A stretch of 64,000 bases of DNA from Salinisphaera sp. Q1T1-3. GTDB lineage: Bacteria; Pseudomonadota; Gammaproteobacteria; Nevskiales; Salinisphaeraceae. Shown one piece after another: positions 17,311 to 25,736 of the stretch (its first letter is position 1; each line of letters opens with the position of its first letter). The stretch is from the NCBI RefSeq assembly GCF_003602005.1, contig NZ_QZWD01000006.1:1-64000 (forward strand). Reading direction: 5' to 3'. Below the pieces are notes generated by a model that saw nothing but the letters and a program-made list of their open reading frames with translations, was not told where the DNA came from and searched no databases. The translations under genes were made by a program, and so were the position numbers.

Positions 17311-17332
17311 CTGGATGCGAATAATTATCGAT
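17311..17332. promoter_or_regulatory. Candidate Fur box of the fhuF-exporter operon
   Basis: GATGCGAATAATTATCGAT matches the Fur consensus well in its right half (AATAATTATC, 9 of 10) and at about 12 of 19 overall. It lies about 20 bases upstream of the fhuF start and shares ATGCGAATNATT with the box at 14641. Confidence 0.65.
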
Positions 17333-17380
17333 ACGTTAACCTGATTGTGGAGCCAGGACAAAACATCGGCATACTGATCG

Positions 17381-17404
17381 ATCTGACAAGTGTTATTGTC
17401 AGAT
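17381..17404. promoter_or_regulatory. Perfect inverted repeat upstream of the monooxygenase gene
   Basis: ATCTGACAA (17381-17389) and TTGTCAGAT (17396-17404) are exact inverted copies separated by 6 bases. The site lies 70 bases upstream of the monooxygenase start and is distinct from the Fur-like box. It has the size and symmetry of an operator for a dimeric repressor or activator (TetR-type, for instance), but no regulator gene is adjacent. Confidence 0.55.
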
Positions 17405-17473
17405 AATCCGAAGATTGCTATTTTCAGAAATGCGGCCGATATGCCGCCCGCTCTTTATGCGACGGAGTTCGTC

Positions 17474-19033
17474 ATGGCTGCCATCAGCACGCTTTCCAGG
17501 CTCAATCCACTGGCGCGCCAGCGCATCGATACCGACATGGATATCGTCATCGTCGGCGCCGGTTTTTCCGGGCTCGGCATGGCCATCCAGCTCAAGGAAG
17601 CGGGCATCGACGATGTCACCATTATCGAGCGTGCCGCCGAGGTCGGCGGTACCTGGCGGGACAATCACTATCCCGGAGCGGCCTGCGATGTGGCCTCGCA
17701 CCTGTATTCGTTCTCGTTCGAGCAGAACCCGAACTGGTCGCGCGCGTTCGGTCAGCAGCCGGAGATTTTCGACTACATCAAGCGCACGGCGGCCAAGTAC
17801 GATCTCTATCGTCATATCCGCTTCAACACGACGATCACACGGGCCTGGTTCGATGAGACCGAGGGCCGCTGGCATGCGATGACCGATACCGGCGAAGCGC
17901 TGACCGCGCGCGTGGTGATCTCGGCGGTCGGGGCGTTGTCGGATCCGGCCTATCCGCGTATCGAGGGGCTGGAGACGTTTCAGGGCAAACTCATGCATAC
18001 CGCCGCGTGGGACGACAATTACGATCTGGCCGGCAAGCGCGTCGCGGTGATCGGTTCCGGCGCCTCGGCGATCCAGGTGGTCCCCGAGATTCAGAAAGCC
18101 GCGGCGCGGATGACGGTCTTCCAGCGCACGCCCAGCTGGATCATGCCCAAGCCCGATCGGCCGATTCCGGACAAGGAACAGGCTGAATATGCCGAGCACC
18201 CGTTCCAGCTGCACAAGCGGCGTTTTCGGATCTACTGGATGAGCGAGCTGTTCGCGCCGTTCATCATTTCCGATCGTCCGTTCTTCAAGAAGCGCGCGAC
18301 GAGGATCGCCAAGAGCCACATGCGCAAGCAGGTGCCGGACCCGACGATGCGCCAGACCGTGACACCCGGCTACGCGATCGGCTGCAAGCGGATTCTCATC
18401 TCCAACGACTGGTATCCGGCGATCCAGGCTGACAACGCCGAGCTGATCGCCGACGGGCCGGCACGAATCACCGCCAACGGCATCGTGACCCGGGACGGGC
18501 GCGAGATCGAGGTCGATGCGATCGTCTGTGCGACCGGTTTCAAGGTGCCTACCAAAGCCGCGCCGTTTCCGGTCCAGGGGCTGGGCGGGCGCGATCTCAA
18601 CACCCAATGGGAGGACGGCGCCGAGGCCTACAAGGGCGTGGCGGTGGCCGGTTTCCCGAACCTGTTCTTCCTGATGGGCCCGAACACCGGGCCGAGCCAT
18701 ACCTCGGTCCTGGCGTTCACCGAAATGCAGATGGAATACATCGCCAAGGCCATCGGCCACATGGCACGCCACAGGCTCAAGTGGCTGGCGGTAAAGAAGA
18801 CAGTTCAGGATCGCTTCAATCGCGGTATCCAGAAACGCATGAAGCACACATCGTGGACGTCGGGTTGCACCAGCTGGTATCTGACGGATTCCGGCAAGAA
18901 CACGACGCTTTATCCCGGCTTCAACTGGGAATATCGGATGCGGCTCTGGCTTTTCCGGTCCGGCGAGTACGACGCCAAGCCGATGGGCCGCGGCGCCGGC
19001 GCAAAGACCGCGGCGTCACGCCGGGCCGCCTGA
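17474..19033 (+). CDS. Flavin-containing Baeyer-Villiger-type monooxygenase
   Basis: A 519-residue FAD- and NADPH-dependent monooxygenase. The FAD Rossmann motif is GAGFSGLG (28-35) and the second, NADPH-binding motif is GSGASA near 194-199. Between them is FQGKLMHTAAWD (169-180), which fits the type I Baeyer-Villiger fingerprint F-x-G-x3-H-x3-W-D. Such enzymes convert ketones to esters or lactones. The ATG at 17474 was chosen because GGAG precedes it at good spacing. It is divergent from fhuF. A siderophore N-hydroxylase role is less likely because the fingerprint points to the Baeyer-Villiger group. Regulation is probably by the palindrome at 17381. Confidence 0.88.
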   Translation: MAAISTLSRLNPLARQRIDTDMDIVIVGAGFSGLGMAIQLKEAGIDDVTIIERAAEVGGTWRDNHYPGAACDVASHLYSFSFEQNPNWSRAFGQQPEIFDYIKRTAAKYDLYRHIRFNTTITRAWFDETEGRWHAMTDTGEALTARVVISAVGALSDPAYPRIEGLETFQGKLMHTAAWDDNYDLAGKRVAVIGSGASAIQVVPEIQKAAARMTVFQRTPSWIMPKPDRPIPDKEQAEYAEHPFQLHKRRFRIYWMSELFAPFIISDRPFFKKRATRIAKSHMRKQVPDPTMRQTVTPGYAIGCKRILISNDWYPAIQADNAELIADGPARITANGIVTRDGREIEVDAIVCATGFKVPTKAAPFPVQGLGGRDLNTQWEDGAEAYKGVAVAGFPNLFFLMGPNTGPSHTSVLAFTEMQMEYIAKAIGHMARHRLKWLAVKKTVQDRFNRGIQKRMKHTSWTSGCTSWYLTDSGKNTTLYPGFNWEYRMRLWLFRSGEYDAKPMGRGAGAKTAASRRAA

Positions 19034-19088
19034 GGGGCGGCAACGCGGTCACGTGCGAAGTGTTAACACGCCCTGGCGCGGCGGCCGT

Positions 19089-21617
19089 TCAGCTGCCGCC
19101 GCGCAAGGCCTGCCAGGCCGGCTGGCGTCGGACATCGCCGAGGGCGGCGACGCCCGCGGCTGCGATCAGCCCCACGGCGATGACGACGGCCAGCAGCCAG
19201 ACGCCGAGTCGAGAAGCGTAATCGACGTGCAACGCATAATGGGCGATCAGCCCGGCGGCGAGCCGGGCCGCCAGCGCTGCCGAGCCGGCGGTGATCGCGC
19301 CGATGACCAGACATTCGCTCCAGGCCGCGCGGCGCAACCGGGCCGATGTCGCCCCGAGCGCCCGCAGGACCGCGGCTTCGCGACGGCGTGTCTCGCGATG
19401 CACGCCCATGGCTGCTGCCAGCACCACCAGCCCAGCCGCCAACGTGAAGCCGAAGACGAGTTCCACGGCCAACGTCACGCGATCGACCAGGGTCTGCACC
19501 CGGGCGAGCAGCGCCGTGATATCGATGACGTTGAGGTTGGGATAGGCACGAACCAGCGCGGCCAGAGCGGCTTCCTTGCCGGGCGGCAGATAGAAGCTGG
19601 TGATCCAGCGCACCGGGTAGCCGTCGAGCCCGCCGGGCGGGACCAGCACGAAGAAATTCGGTTGCAGGCTGGACCAGTCGATCGAGCGGATACTCGTGAT
19701 CTCTAGCGTCAAGGCCTGGCCGGCGACATCGAAGGCCAGCCGATCCCCCACGCCGATATCGAGCCGGCGCGCCACCGACTCGGCAATCGAGGTCTTGATC
19801 GGGCCGTGGTCGGCCGCGGTCTGGTGTTCTGCCCACCAATGGCCGGCCACGATCCGGTTGTCGGCCTTCAGTTGGTTGGTCCAGGACAGATTCAAGGCGC
19901 GCTCGGCCAGCCGGCCAGCCTGTTTTCTGAGGGCGGCGTCCCGGTCCAGTGTCTGGCCGTTCACGGCCGTCAGCCGCGCCCGCACGATCGGGTAGAACGT
20001 GGGCGTATTGATGCCGTGTTCGTGCAAAAGATCGGCAATGCCGCCGCGCTGGTCGGTATTGACGTTGATCACGAAACGGTTCGGTGCATCCTGGGCGATC
20101 CGGGTCTGCCAGCCGGCCAGCAGGTCGCCCCGGACGACGACGAGCACGAACAGCACCGTCAGCCCGAGGGCCACGGCCACACACTGGACCATCACCGTCG
20201 CCCGGCGACGCAGCACGCCGTCGAGCCCGAGTCGCAGTGCGCCCGGCAGACGCACGTCCAGGCGTTGACGCAGTCGGGCCAGTATCGCCAGCAGGGCCCA
20301 GGCGATGAGTGCGAAGGCCGCGGCCGCGCCAGCGAGGCCGGCGAGCACCCAGCCGGTGAGCGCGATGTCGCCGGTCGCCGCCGCCGCCATGACGGCGACG
20401 CTCGCAATCGCGGCGCCATGGATAGGCCAGCGACGGGTCGTGCCCGGGTCGTTGCTGCGTGCCAGGACACGCGCCGGCGGCGTGGCCAGCGCCGTGCGCT
20501 GGGCCGGCCAGGCAAAGCCTGCGATCAGCACCACGGCCGTGCCGATCGCCGGCCAGCTCGCCCACCAATGCCCGGCCGGCAGGGCGATCGTGAACAATGT
20601 GTCGATCACGCGAATCAGCCCGTAGGCGACGGTCTCGCCCAGCAGCCAGCCGGCGACGAGCCCGACCGCACCGAGCAGGGCGAGCTGGGTGGCCAACAGG
20701 CGACGAAGCACGCCGCGTGCGGCACCGAGCGTCTTGTAGAGCGCGATGGCATCACGCTGGGCTGCGGCGTGCCGGGTTGCGCACAGGGCAATCGCCACAC
20801 CGGCCAAGACCACCGCAGCCAGGGCGGCCAGGTTGAGAAAGACCGCGGCCTTGTCCATCGCCGCCGCCAACCCGCGATTGGCCGATCGAGGATCGACGAG
20901 ACGCTCGCCGGGCGCAAGCGTCGGTGCCAGCTGCGCGCGTACCGCGGCGATCGCTGTCGGTGGGCCGCCGATGAGGGTGTCGTGATCGAGCCGGGCGCCC
21001 GGGCCGGTCAGGCCGGTGGGGGCCAGATCGGCCGTGGCCATGAGCACGCTCGGGGCTGTGTCGAACAGGGCCGAGCCGCCGCCGGGGCTTGCGGTGACGA
21101 GGGCGGCGACGGTCAACGTGGTATCGCCCACGGCCAACCGGTCGCCGAGGCCGACGTTCAGCCGTGCTGCCGCCGCCGGGGCGATCCAGACCGTGCCGCG
21201 CGCCGGTCCGTGGTCGACGTCGATCGTTCGGCCATCGCGTTCGAGCGTGATCGCCCCGGCCAGCGGATAGTGCGGCGATACCGCGGACAGGGAAACCCGC
21301 AACAGGCGATCGCCCGCGGCCAGCGCAGTGTTCATCTGTACGCGTGTCGCGGTGTCGAGGTTCGATCCAGCCAGCAGGCGGGTCTGTGCCGATGAGGGCG
21401 GGGCGTCCGAGGCCAGCACCAGGTCGGCGCCGAGCGTGGTGGCGGCCTGGGCCACCACGGCGGCGTCCACGCGATCGGTCAGCCGGGTCACGGCCGTGAC
21501 GGCGGCAACGGCGACGATCAGGGCCGCCACCAACAGGCGAGCCGCGCCGGGACCGGTCAGGGCGCGCCGGGCATCGCGGGCGGCCAGCCGCAGGCCCGGT
21601 CGGGCGGGGTTAGGCAT
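19089..21617 (-). CDS. ybbP: FtsX-family ABC transporter permease (YbbP-like)
   Basis: Inner-membrane protein of 842 residues with the YbbP layout: an N-terminal membrane anchor, a large periplasmic domain, and FtsX-type membrane bundles, with about ten hydrophobic segments in all. FtsX-type sequence such as VELVFGFTLAAGLVVLAAAM is near residues 700-720. The start at 21617 overlaps the end of the ATPase gene by 8 bases, so they form an operon. The YbbAP complex is thought to act on hydrophobic molecules at the envelope, and its gene order next to tesA is conserved in many proteobacteria. Confidence 0.9.
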   Translation of the reverse strand: MPNPARPGLRLAARDARRALTGPGAARLLVAALIVAVAAVTAVTRLTDRVDAAVVAQAATTLGADLVLASDAPPSSAQTRLLAGSNLDTATRVQMNTALAAGDRLLRVSLSAVSPHYPLAGAITLERDGRTIDVDHGPARGTVWIAPAAAARLNVGLGDRLAVGDTTLTVAALVTASPGGGSALFDTAPSVLMATADLAPTGLTGPGARLDHDTLIGGPPTAIAAVRAQLAPTLAPGERLVDPRSANRGLAAAMDKAAVFLNLAALAAVVLAGVAIALCATRHAAAQRDAIALYKTLGAARGVLRRLLATQLALLGAVGLVAGWLLGETVAYGLIRVIDTLFTIALPAGHWWASWPAIGTAVVLIAGFAWPAQRTALATPPARVLARSNDPGTTRRWPIHGAAIASVAVMAAAATGDIALTGWVLAGLAGAAAAFALIAWALLAILARLRQRLDVRLPGALRLGLDGVLRRRATVMVQCVAVALGLTVLFVLVVVRGDLLAGWQTRIAQDAPNRFVINVNTDQRGGIADLLHEHGINTPTFYPIVRARLTAVNGQTLDRDAALRKQAGRLAERALNLSWTNQLKADNRIVAGHWWAEHQTAADHGPIKTSIAESVARRLDIGVGDRLAFDVAGQALTLEITSIRSIDWSSLQPNFFVLVPPGGLDGYPVRWITSFYLPPGKEAALAALVRAYPNLNVIDITALLARVQTLVDRVTLAVELVFGFTLAAGLVVLAAAMGVHRETRRREAAVLRALGATSARLRRAAWSECLVIGAITAGSAALAARLAAGLIAHYALHVDYASRLGVWLLAVVIAVGLIAAAGVAALGDVRRQPAWQALRGGS

Positions 21618-22299
21618 GATCGGCGACCAGGCGTCCGTCGACGAGCCGCAGACATCGATCGCAGCGCGCGGCCAGCGTGTCGTCGTGGGTCACCAGCACC
21701 AGCGTTGTGCCATGGGCAGTGTTCATCGCGAACAGTCGCTCGATGACCTGTTCGCCGGTCGCCCGGTCGAGGTTGCCGGTCGGTTCGTCGGCGAACAACA
21801 GATCCGGCTGACAGGCAAAGGCCCGGGCCAGGGCCACGCGCTGTTGCTCCCCGCCGGAGAGCTGGCGCGGGGTATGTCCGGCGCGGGCGGTCAGGCCGAC
21901 GTCGGCGAGCAGGGTAGCGGCTCTTTCGCGTGCGGCCGGGCGGGCCGTGCCGGCCAGCTCCAGGGCCAGCATCACGTTCTCTTGTGCCGACAGGCCGTCG
22001 AGCAACTGGAAGGACTGGAAGACGAAGCCGACACGCCCGGCTCGCCAGGCCGCGCGCGCGTCCTCGTCCAGGCCGGCGAGATCGCGGCCGAGCAGGGTGA
22101 TGGTGCCGGCACTCGGCACATCCAGGCCGGCCAACAGCGCCAGCAGGCTCGATTTGCCCGAGCCGGAGGTCCCCACGATGGCCAGTCTTTCGCCGACGGC
22201 CACTGCGAGATCCAGCGCCTCAAGAATCGTCAGTGTCTGGTGGCCGCTGGTGACGGTCTTGGCTATGTTGTTCGCTTGAATCGCGTACGGAATCGACAT
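21610..22299 (-). CDS. ybbA: ABC transporter ATP-binding protein (YbbA/LolD-like)
   Basis: A 229-residue ATPase of the MacB/LolD group and partner of the adjacent FtsX-type permease. Walker A is GTSGSGKSS, the signature LSGGEQQRVALARA and Walker B LLFADEPTGNLD. The N-terminus (MSIPYAIQANNIAKTV) is short, as expected. The start codon is only 2 bases from the divergent tesA start, so each gene's ribosome site and promoter must lie within the other's coding sequence. Confidence 0.93.
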   Translation of the reverse strand: MSIPYAIQANNIAKTVTSGHQTLTILEALDLAVAVGERLAIVGTSGSGKSSLLALLAGLDVPSAGTITLLGRDLAGLDEDARAAWRAGRVGFVFQSFQLLDGLSAQENVMLALELAGTARPAARERAATLLADVGLTARAGHTPRQLSGGEQQRVALARAFACQPDLLFADEPTGNLDRATGEQVIERLFAMNTAHGTTLVLVTHDDTLAARCDRCLRLVDGRLVADHA

Positions 22300-22301
22300 C
22301 G

Positions 22302-22985
22302 ATGACGACTATCCTGCTACAGGGCCGGGGGCGGTTGATCCACGCACGGTGCATCGCGGCGTGGGTTTTGCTGCTCTGTGCCTGGAGTGTGGCCGGCACG
22401 GCGGCGGCAGCGCCCACGGTGCTGGTGTTCGGAGACAGCCTGAGTGCCGCGCATGGGATGGCGCAGTCGCAAGGCTGGGTCGCACTCATGCGCAAGCGCC
22501 TGGCACAGTCGTATCCGGGCACGCGGGTGGTCAATGCCAGTGTCTCCGGCGAAACCACGGCCGGCGGGCGCGAACGGTTCGATGCGGCACTGCGTCGGGC
22601 CGAGCCGGATATCGTCGTGCTCGAACTCGGCGGCAACGACGGCCTGCAGGTCCTCGATACCCGGGCCATGCACGACAATCTGGCGGCCATGATCGAGGCC
22701 GCCCAGCACGCCGGCGCGCGCGTGCTGCTGCTCGGCATGCGGATTCCGCCGAACTTCGGCCCGGTCTATACGACACGGTTTCATGCGGTCTTCGAGAGCC
22801 TTGCGCAACAGTACGACGTGGCTTACGACCCGTTCTTCCTGGCGCCGATCGCCGACGATCGCAGCCATTTCCAGTCTGATGGCATCCACCCGACGGCGGC
22901 CGTACAGCCCGTGCTCGCCAAGCGTGTCATCGCCGACCTGCAGCCGTTGCTCTCGTCCGCCCACCGCCAAGGCGATCAGTCGTAG
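22302..22985 (+). CDS. tesA: Periplasmic SGNH esterase TesA (acyl-CoA thioesterase I / lysophospholipase L1)
   Basis: A 227-residue GDSL hydrolase. A signal peptide (about 15-37) ends TAAAA. Block I is VFGDSLSAAHGM with catalytic Ser46, block III has ELGGNDGL, and block V is DGIHPTAAVQP holding the Asp and His of the triad. TesA acts in the periplasm on thioesters, lysophospholipids and small esters. It diverges from ybbA, as in E. coli. Its 3' end overlaps the convergent amidase gene by 10 bases. Confidence 0.93.
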   Translation: MTTILLQGRGRLIHARCIAAWVLLLCAWSVAGTAAAAPTVLVFGDSLSAAHGMAQSQGWVALMRKRLAQSYPGTRVVNASVSGETTAGGRERFDAALRRAEPDIVVLELGGNDGLQVLDTRAMHDNLAAMIEAAQHAGARVLLLGMRIPPNFGPVYTTRFHAVFESLAQQYDVAYDPFFLAPIADDRSHFQSDGIHPTAAVQPVLAKRVIADLQPLLSSAHRQGDQS

Positions 22986-24445
22986 CCCGGCGGCCGGTCG
23001 GCCGTCAGACCGAGCTCGCGCAGGGCGTCGGCGAACGCAATCGTGGTGTGATCGTGGCCGTAATCGCCGACGATCTGTACGGCGATCGGCAGGCCTTCGG
23101 CCGTACGCCCGATCGGGGCGACGGTCGCCGGCAGGCCAGCCAGTGTCGCCGGCGCGATCCAGCGGAAGAGCTGACTATAAGGCTTGTCGCGGCCGTCGAT
23201 ATCGATGGTGCGGTCGAACAGGTTGCCGGCCTGCTGATGCCGGATCGCCGGTACCCCGACCGCCGGCATGAGCAGCACGTCGTGCGCGGCGAACAGCGCG
23301 TGCCAGTCCGCGCGCAACCGGGCCCGGGCCTCGTGATCGGCGACCCAGGCGCGATGGCTGCCGGTGGCCCGCGAAACGAAGCCGCCGAGTGTGCCGCGTT
23401 CGGTACGGCGCAGTACGGATAACAGGGCCGCACCGCGTCGGGCCTTGTTGTACAGCTTGTCCGGCAGCCCGCCGCCAACCAGGGCATTGAGCAGCCGATC
23501 GTACAGATCGTAGCCCGGCTCGAACCCGCCCGGCAGATCGCCCAGGGCGCTCAGTTCGGCCCCGGCCGTGCCGAGTCGGGTGACAAGCTGCGCGAGTGGG
23601 CCACGCACGGCCTCGGCGACCGGTGCGGTCTCGTCTTCGAGATAGGTGGCGATCCGAAAATCCGCGACCCGCCGCATGCGCGGCCGCGGCAGGCGGACCT
23701 GCCAGGCCGCGGCGTCGATCGCGCGTGGCCCGGCGATCACATCCAGCAGCAAGGACAGGTCGCGCGGGTGACGTGCCAGCGGGCCGGCCACGCACAGATC
23801 CGGTTCGGCCATCGTGCCGGGTGGACCGGGCACATGGCCGCGCATCGGCACCAGGCCATAGCTGGGCTTGTGTCCGTAGATGCCACACCAGGCCGCCGGC
23901 GTGCGGATCGAGCCGGCCAGGTCCGAGCCGAGCTCGACCGGGGTGATACCGGCCGCGACCGCCGCGGCCGCGCCGCCGGATGACCCGCCGGGCGTCCGGG
24001 CCGGGTCCCAGGGATTGTTCGTCGTGCCGTAGATGCGGTTGTAGGTCTGCACGTCCTGGGCCAGTCGTGGCGTGTTGGTCTTGCCGAAGACGATCGCGCC
24101 GGCAGCCTTGAGGCGCGCGACGGCATCCGCATCGGTGTGGCTGACGTGATCGGTCAGCCGCGGTTCGCCGACCACGGTCGCCAGGCCGGCGACCTCGAAC
24201 GTGTCCTTGATCGTCATCGGCACGCCGTGCAGCGCGCCTCGGGATTCGCCCGTGGCGAGCGCGGCATCGGCGGCATCGGCTGCCGCCCGCGCGCCTTCGA
24301 TATCGGTGACGACGACGGCGTTGAGCGGCCCGTTGCAGCGCGTGTAACGCGTCAGATAATGCTCGAGCGCGGCACGACTCGTCGTCTCGCCGGCCGCGAT
24401 GGAAGCGGCCAGCTCGCCGGCCGACAACGCGTGAATCTCAGGCAT
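22976..24445 (-). CDS. Amidase-signature family amidase
   Basis: A 489-residue cytoplasmic hydrolase of the amidase-signature family, which cleaves C-N bonds in amides. The Ser-cisSer-Lys triad is visible as Lys80 in MTIKDTF, Ser155 in TPGGSSGGAA and Ser179 in SDLAGSIR. The glycine/serine-rich signature spans about 150-182. Length is typical for the family. Without GatB/GatC neighbours or the GatA context, a tRNA amidotransferase role is unlikely. The substrate cannot be inferred. It converges on and overlaps tesA. Confidence 0.9.
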   Translation of the reverse strand: MPEIHALSAGELAASIAAGETTSRAALEHYLTRYTRCNGPLNAVVVTDIEGARAAADAADAALATGESRGALHGVPMTIKDTFEVAGLATVVGEPRLTDHVSHTDADAVARLKAAGAIVFGKTNTPRLAQDVQTYNRIYGTTNNPWDPARTPGGSSGGAAAAVAAGITPVELGSDLAGSIRTPAAWCGIYGHKPSYGLVPMRGHVPGPPGTMAEPDLCVAGPLARHPRDLSLLLDVIAGPRAIDAAAWQVRLPRPRMRRVADFRIATYLEDETAPVAEAVRGPLAQLVTRLGTAGAELSALGDLPGGFEPGYDLYDRLLNALVGGGLPDKLYNKARRGAALLSVLRRTERGTLGGFVSRATGSHRAWVADHEARARLRADWHALFAAHDVLLMPAVGVPAIRHQQAGNLFDRTIDIDGRDKPYSQLFRWIAPATLAGLPATVAPIGRTAEGLPIAVQIVGDYGHDHTTIAFADALRELGLTADRPPGYD

Positions 24446-24491
24446 GGGCGCTCTCCGTCCTGGTTGATGTCGTTAGTCGAATCGTCGCTGT

Positions 24492-25547
24492 TCAACGGCC
24501 GGTCGGGGCCGGACCCTCGTCGAGGGTGTCGGCGAGTGCGGCCCGAAAGCGTTCCGGCGCCTCGATGAACGGCAGATGCCCGAGGCCGTCGAGCAGGATG
24601 CGCTGCCCGTGGGGCATGGCCGCGACCGCGTTCTTCGACAGGGCCGGGTAGTCGCCGAGGGTGGCGGCCTTGTCGTTCGAGACGAGATCCTTGCCAAGGG
24701 CCGTGCGATCCAGCGCCCCGACGATCAGCGTGGTCGGCATCGTCAGATCCCTGAATTCGTAGACCACCGGCTCGTTGTAGATCATGTCGTAGGTTGCGGC
24801 ACTCACCCAGGCCAGCCGATCCTTGTCCGGGCTGGCATACATGCCCGCCAGCATCTTTGCCCAGGGGGCGTAGGCCGGCTTCCAGGTGCCGTGGTAATAG
24901 CTCTGCTTCTGATAGGCCTGGATGCCGGCATAGTCTTTTTTCATATCGCGGGCATACCAGGCGTTCATGCCACGATAGGGCACGCCCTTGGCTTTCCAGT
25001 CTTCCAGCCCGATCGGATCGACGAGGATCAACCGACGGGTCGTGTCCGGATACATCAGCGCGAAGCGGGTCGCCAGCATGCCGCCCATCGAATGGCCGAG
25101 GATGACGGCATGGTCGATCCCGAGATGGTCCAGCAGGGTCTGCGTGTTCGCGGCCAGGTGGGCGAAGGTATAGCTATAGGTCGCCGGCTTGTCCGACTTG
25201 CCGAAACCGACCTGGTCGGGGATGACCACGCGATAGCCGCGCTCGGCAAGCCAGTGCGCGGTCTCGCCCCAGTAGGCGCCGGAGAAGTTCTTGCCGTGCA
25301 GCAGCACGATCGTCGGCGCCGTGCGCTTGTCGCGATCACCGCCGGGCGCGATATCCATGTAGGCCATCGACACCGGACCGCGAGGGGTGTCCAGCGTCAG
25401 TCGCGATACCGGGGCCGGGTAATCGTAATTGCCGAGATTGATGCCAAGCGGTTCGACCGCCGCGGCCAGGCTGATCCCGGGAATCCCCAGGGCGAACATG
25501 AACAGCGCGGCAACGAGGTGTCGGGTGCGACGAGTGGACTGGGCCAT
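24492..25547 (-). CDS. Secreted alpha/beta-fold hydrolase
   Basis: A 351-residue protein with an N-terminal signal peptide (about 1-30, AALFMFALGIPGISLAAA). The alpha/beta-hydrolase core shows the oxyanion segment VLLHGKNFSG, the nucleophile elbow GHSMGG with Ser153, a probable acid Asp in VGALDRTA and His in LGHLPF. It resembles haloperoxidase/esterase-type hydrolases, but nothing fixes the substrate. It lies 46 bases upstream of the amidase on the same strand and may share a transcript with it. It is divergent from the RND pump operon. Confidence 0.85.
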   Translation of the reverse strand: MAQSTRRTRHLVAALFMFALGIPGISLAAAVEPLGINLGNYDYPAPVSRLTLDTPRGPVSMAYMDIAPGGDRDKRTAPTIVLLHGKNFSGAYWGETAHWLAERGYRVVIPDQVGFGKSDKPATYSYTFAHLAANTQTLLDHLGIDHAVILGHSMGGMLATRFALMYPDTTRRLILVDPIGLEDWKAKGVPYRGMNAWYARDMKKDYAGIQAYQKQSYYHGTWKPAYAPWAKMLAGMYASPDKDRLAWVSAATYDMIYNEPVVYEFRDLTMPTTLIVGALDRTALGKDLVSNDKAATLGDYPALSKNAVAAMPHGQRILLDGLGHLPFIEAPERFRAALADTLDEGPAPTGR

Positions 25548-25736
25548 GACGAATATCGGAATGGGCTCTCATGGCCAGCATAACCCGGTCGGTTGTCGCG
25601 TTTGTCCCGTTCGGAGGCATCGCCCGTATATTCGATCCCGTGGACCAGCTCGCCTTGGGCGGGGTAGCAGGGTGCGGACATGACGTGGGGGACGAGAGTG
25701 CGAGCGAAGACGGCACGCGTGAGCGCGGCCGGGGCG

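Noticed and set aside
17474-19033. Siderophore ornithine/lysine N-monooxygenase
   Set aside because: The Baeyer-Villiger fingerprint FQGKLMHTAAWD is present, and N-hydroxylases have a different pattern, despite the iron-island location.
19806-21395. 529-codon plus-strand frame over ybbP
   Set aside because: Shadow of the FtsX-type permease; no motif or ribosome site.
22976-24445. GatA subunit of tRNA amidotransferase
   Set aside because: No gatB or gatC neighbour and the sequence looks like a general amidase.
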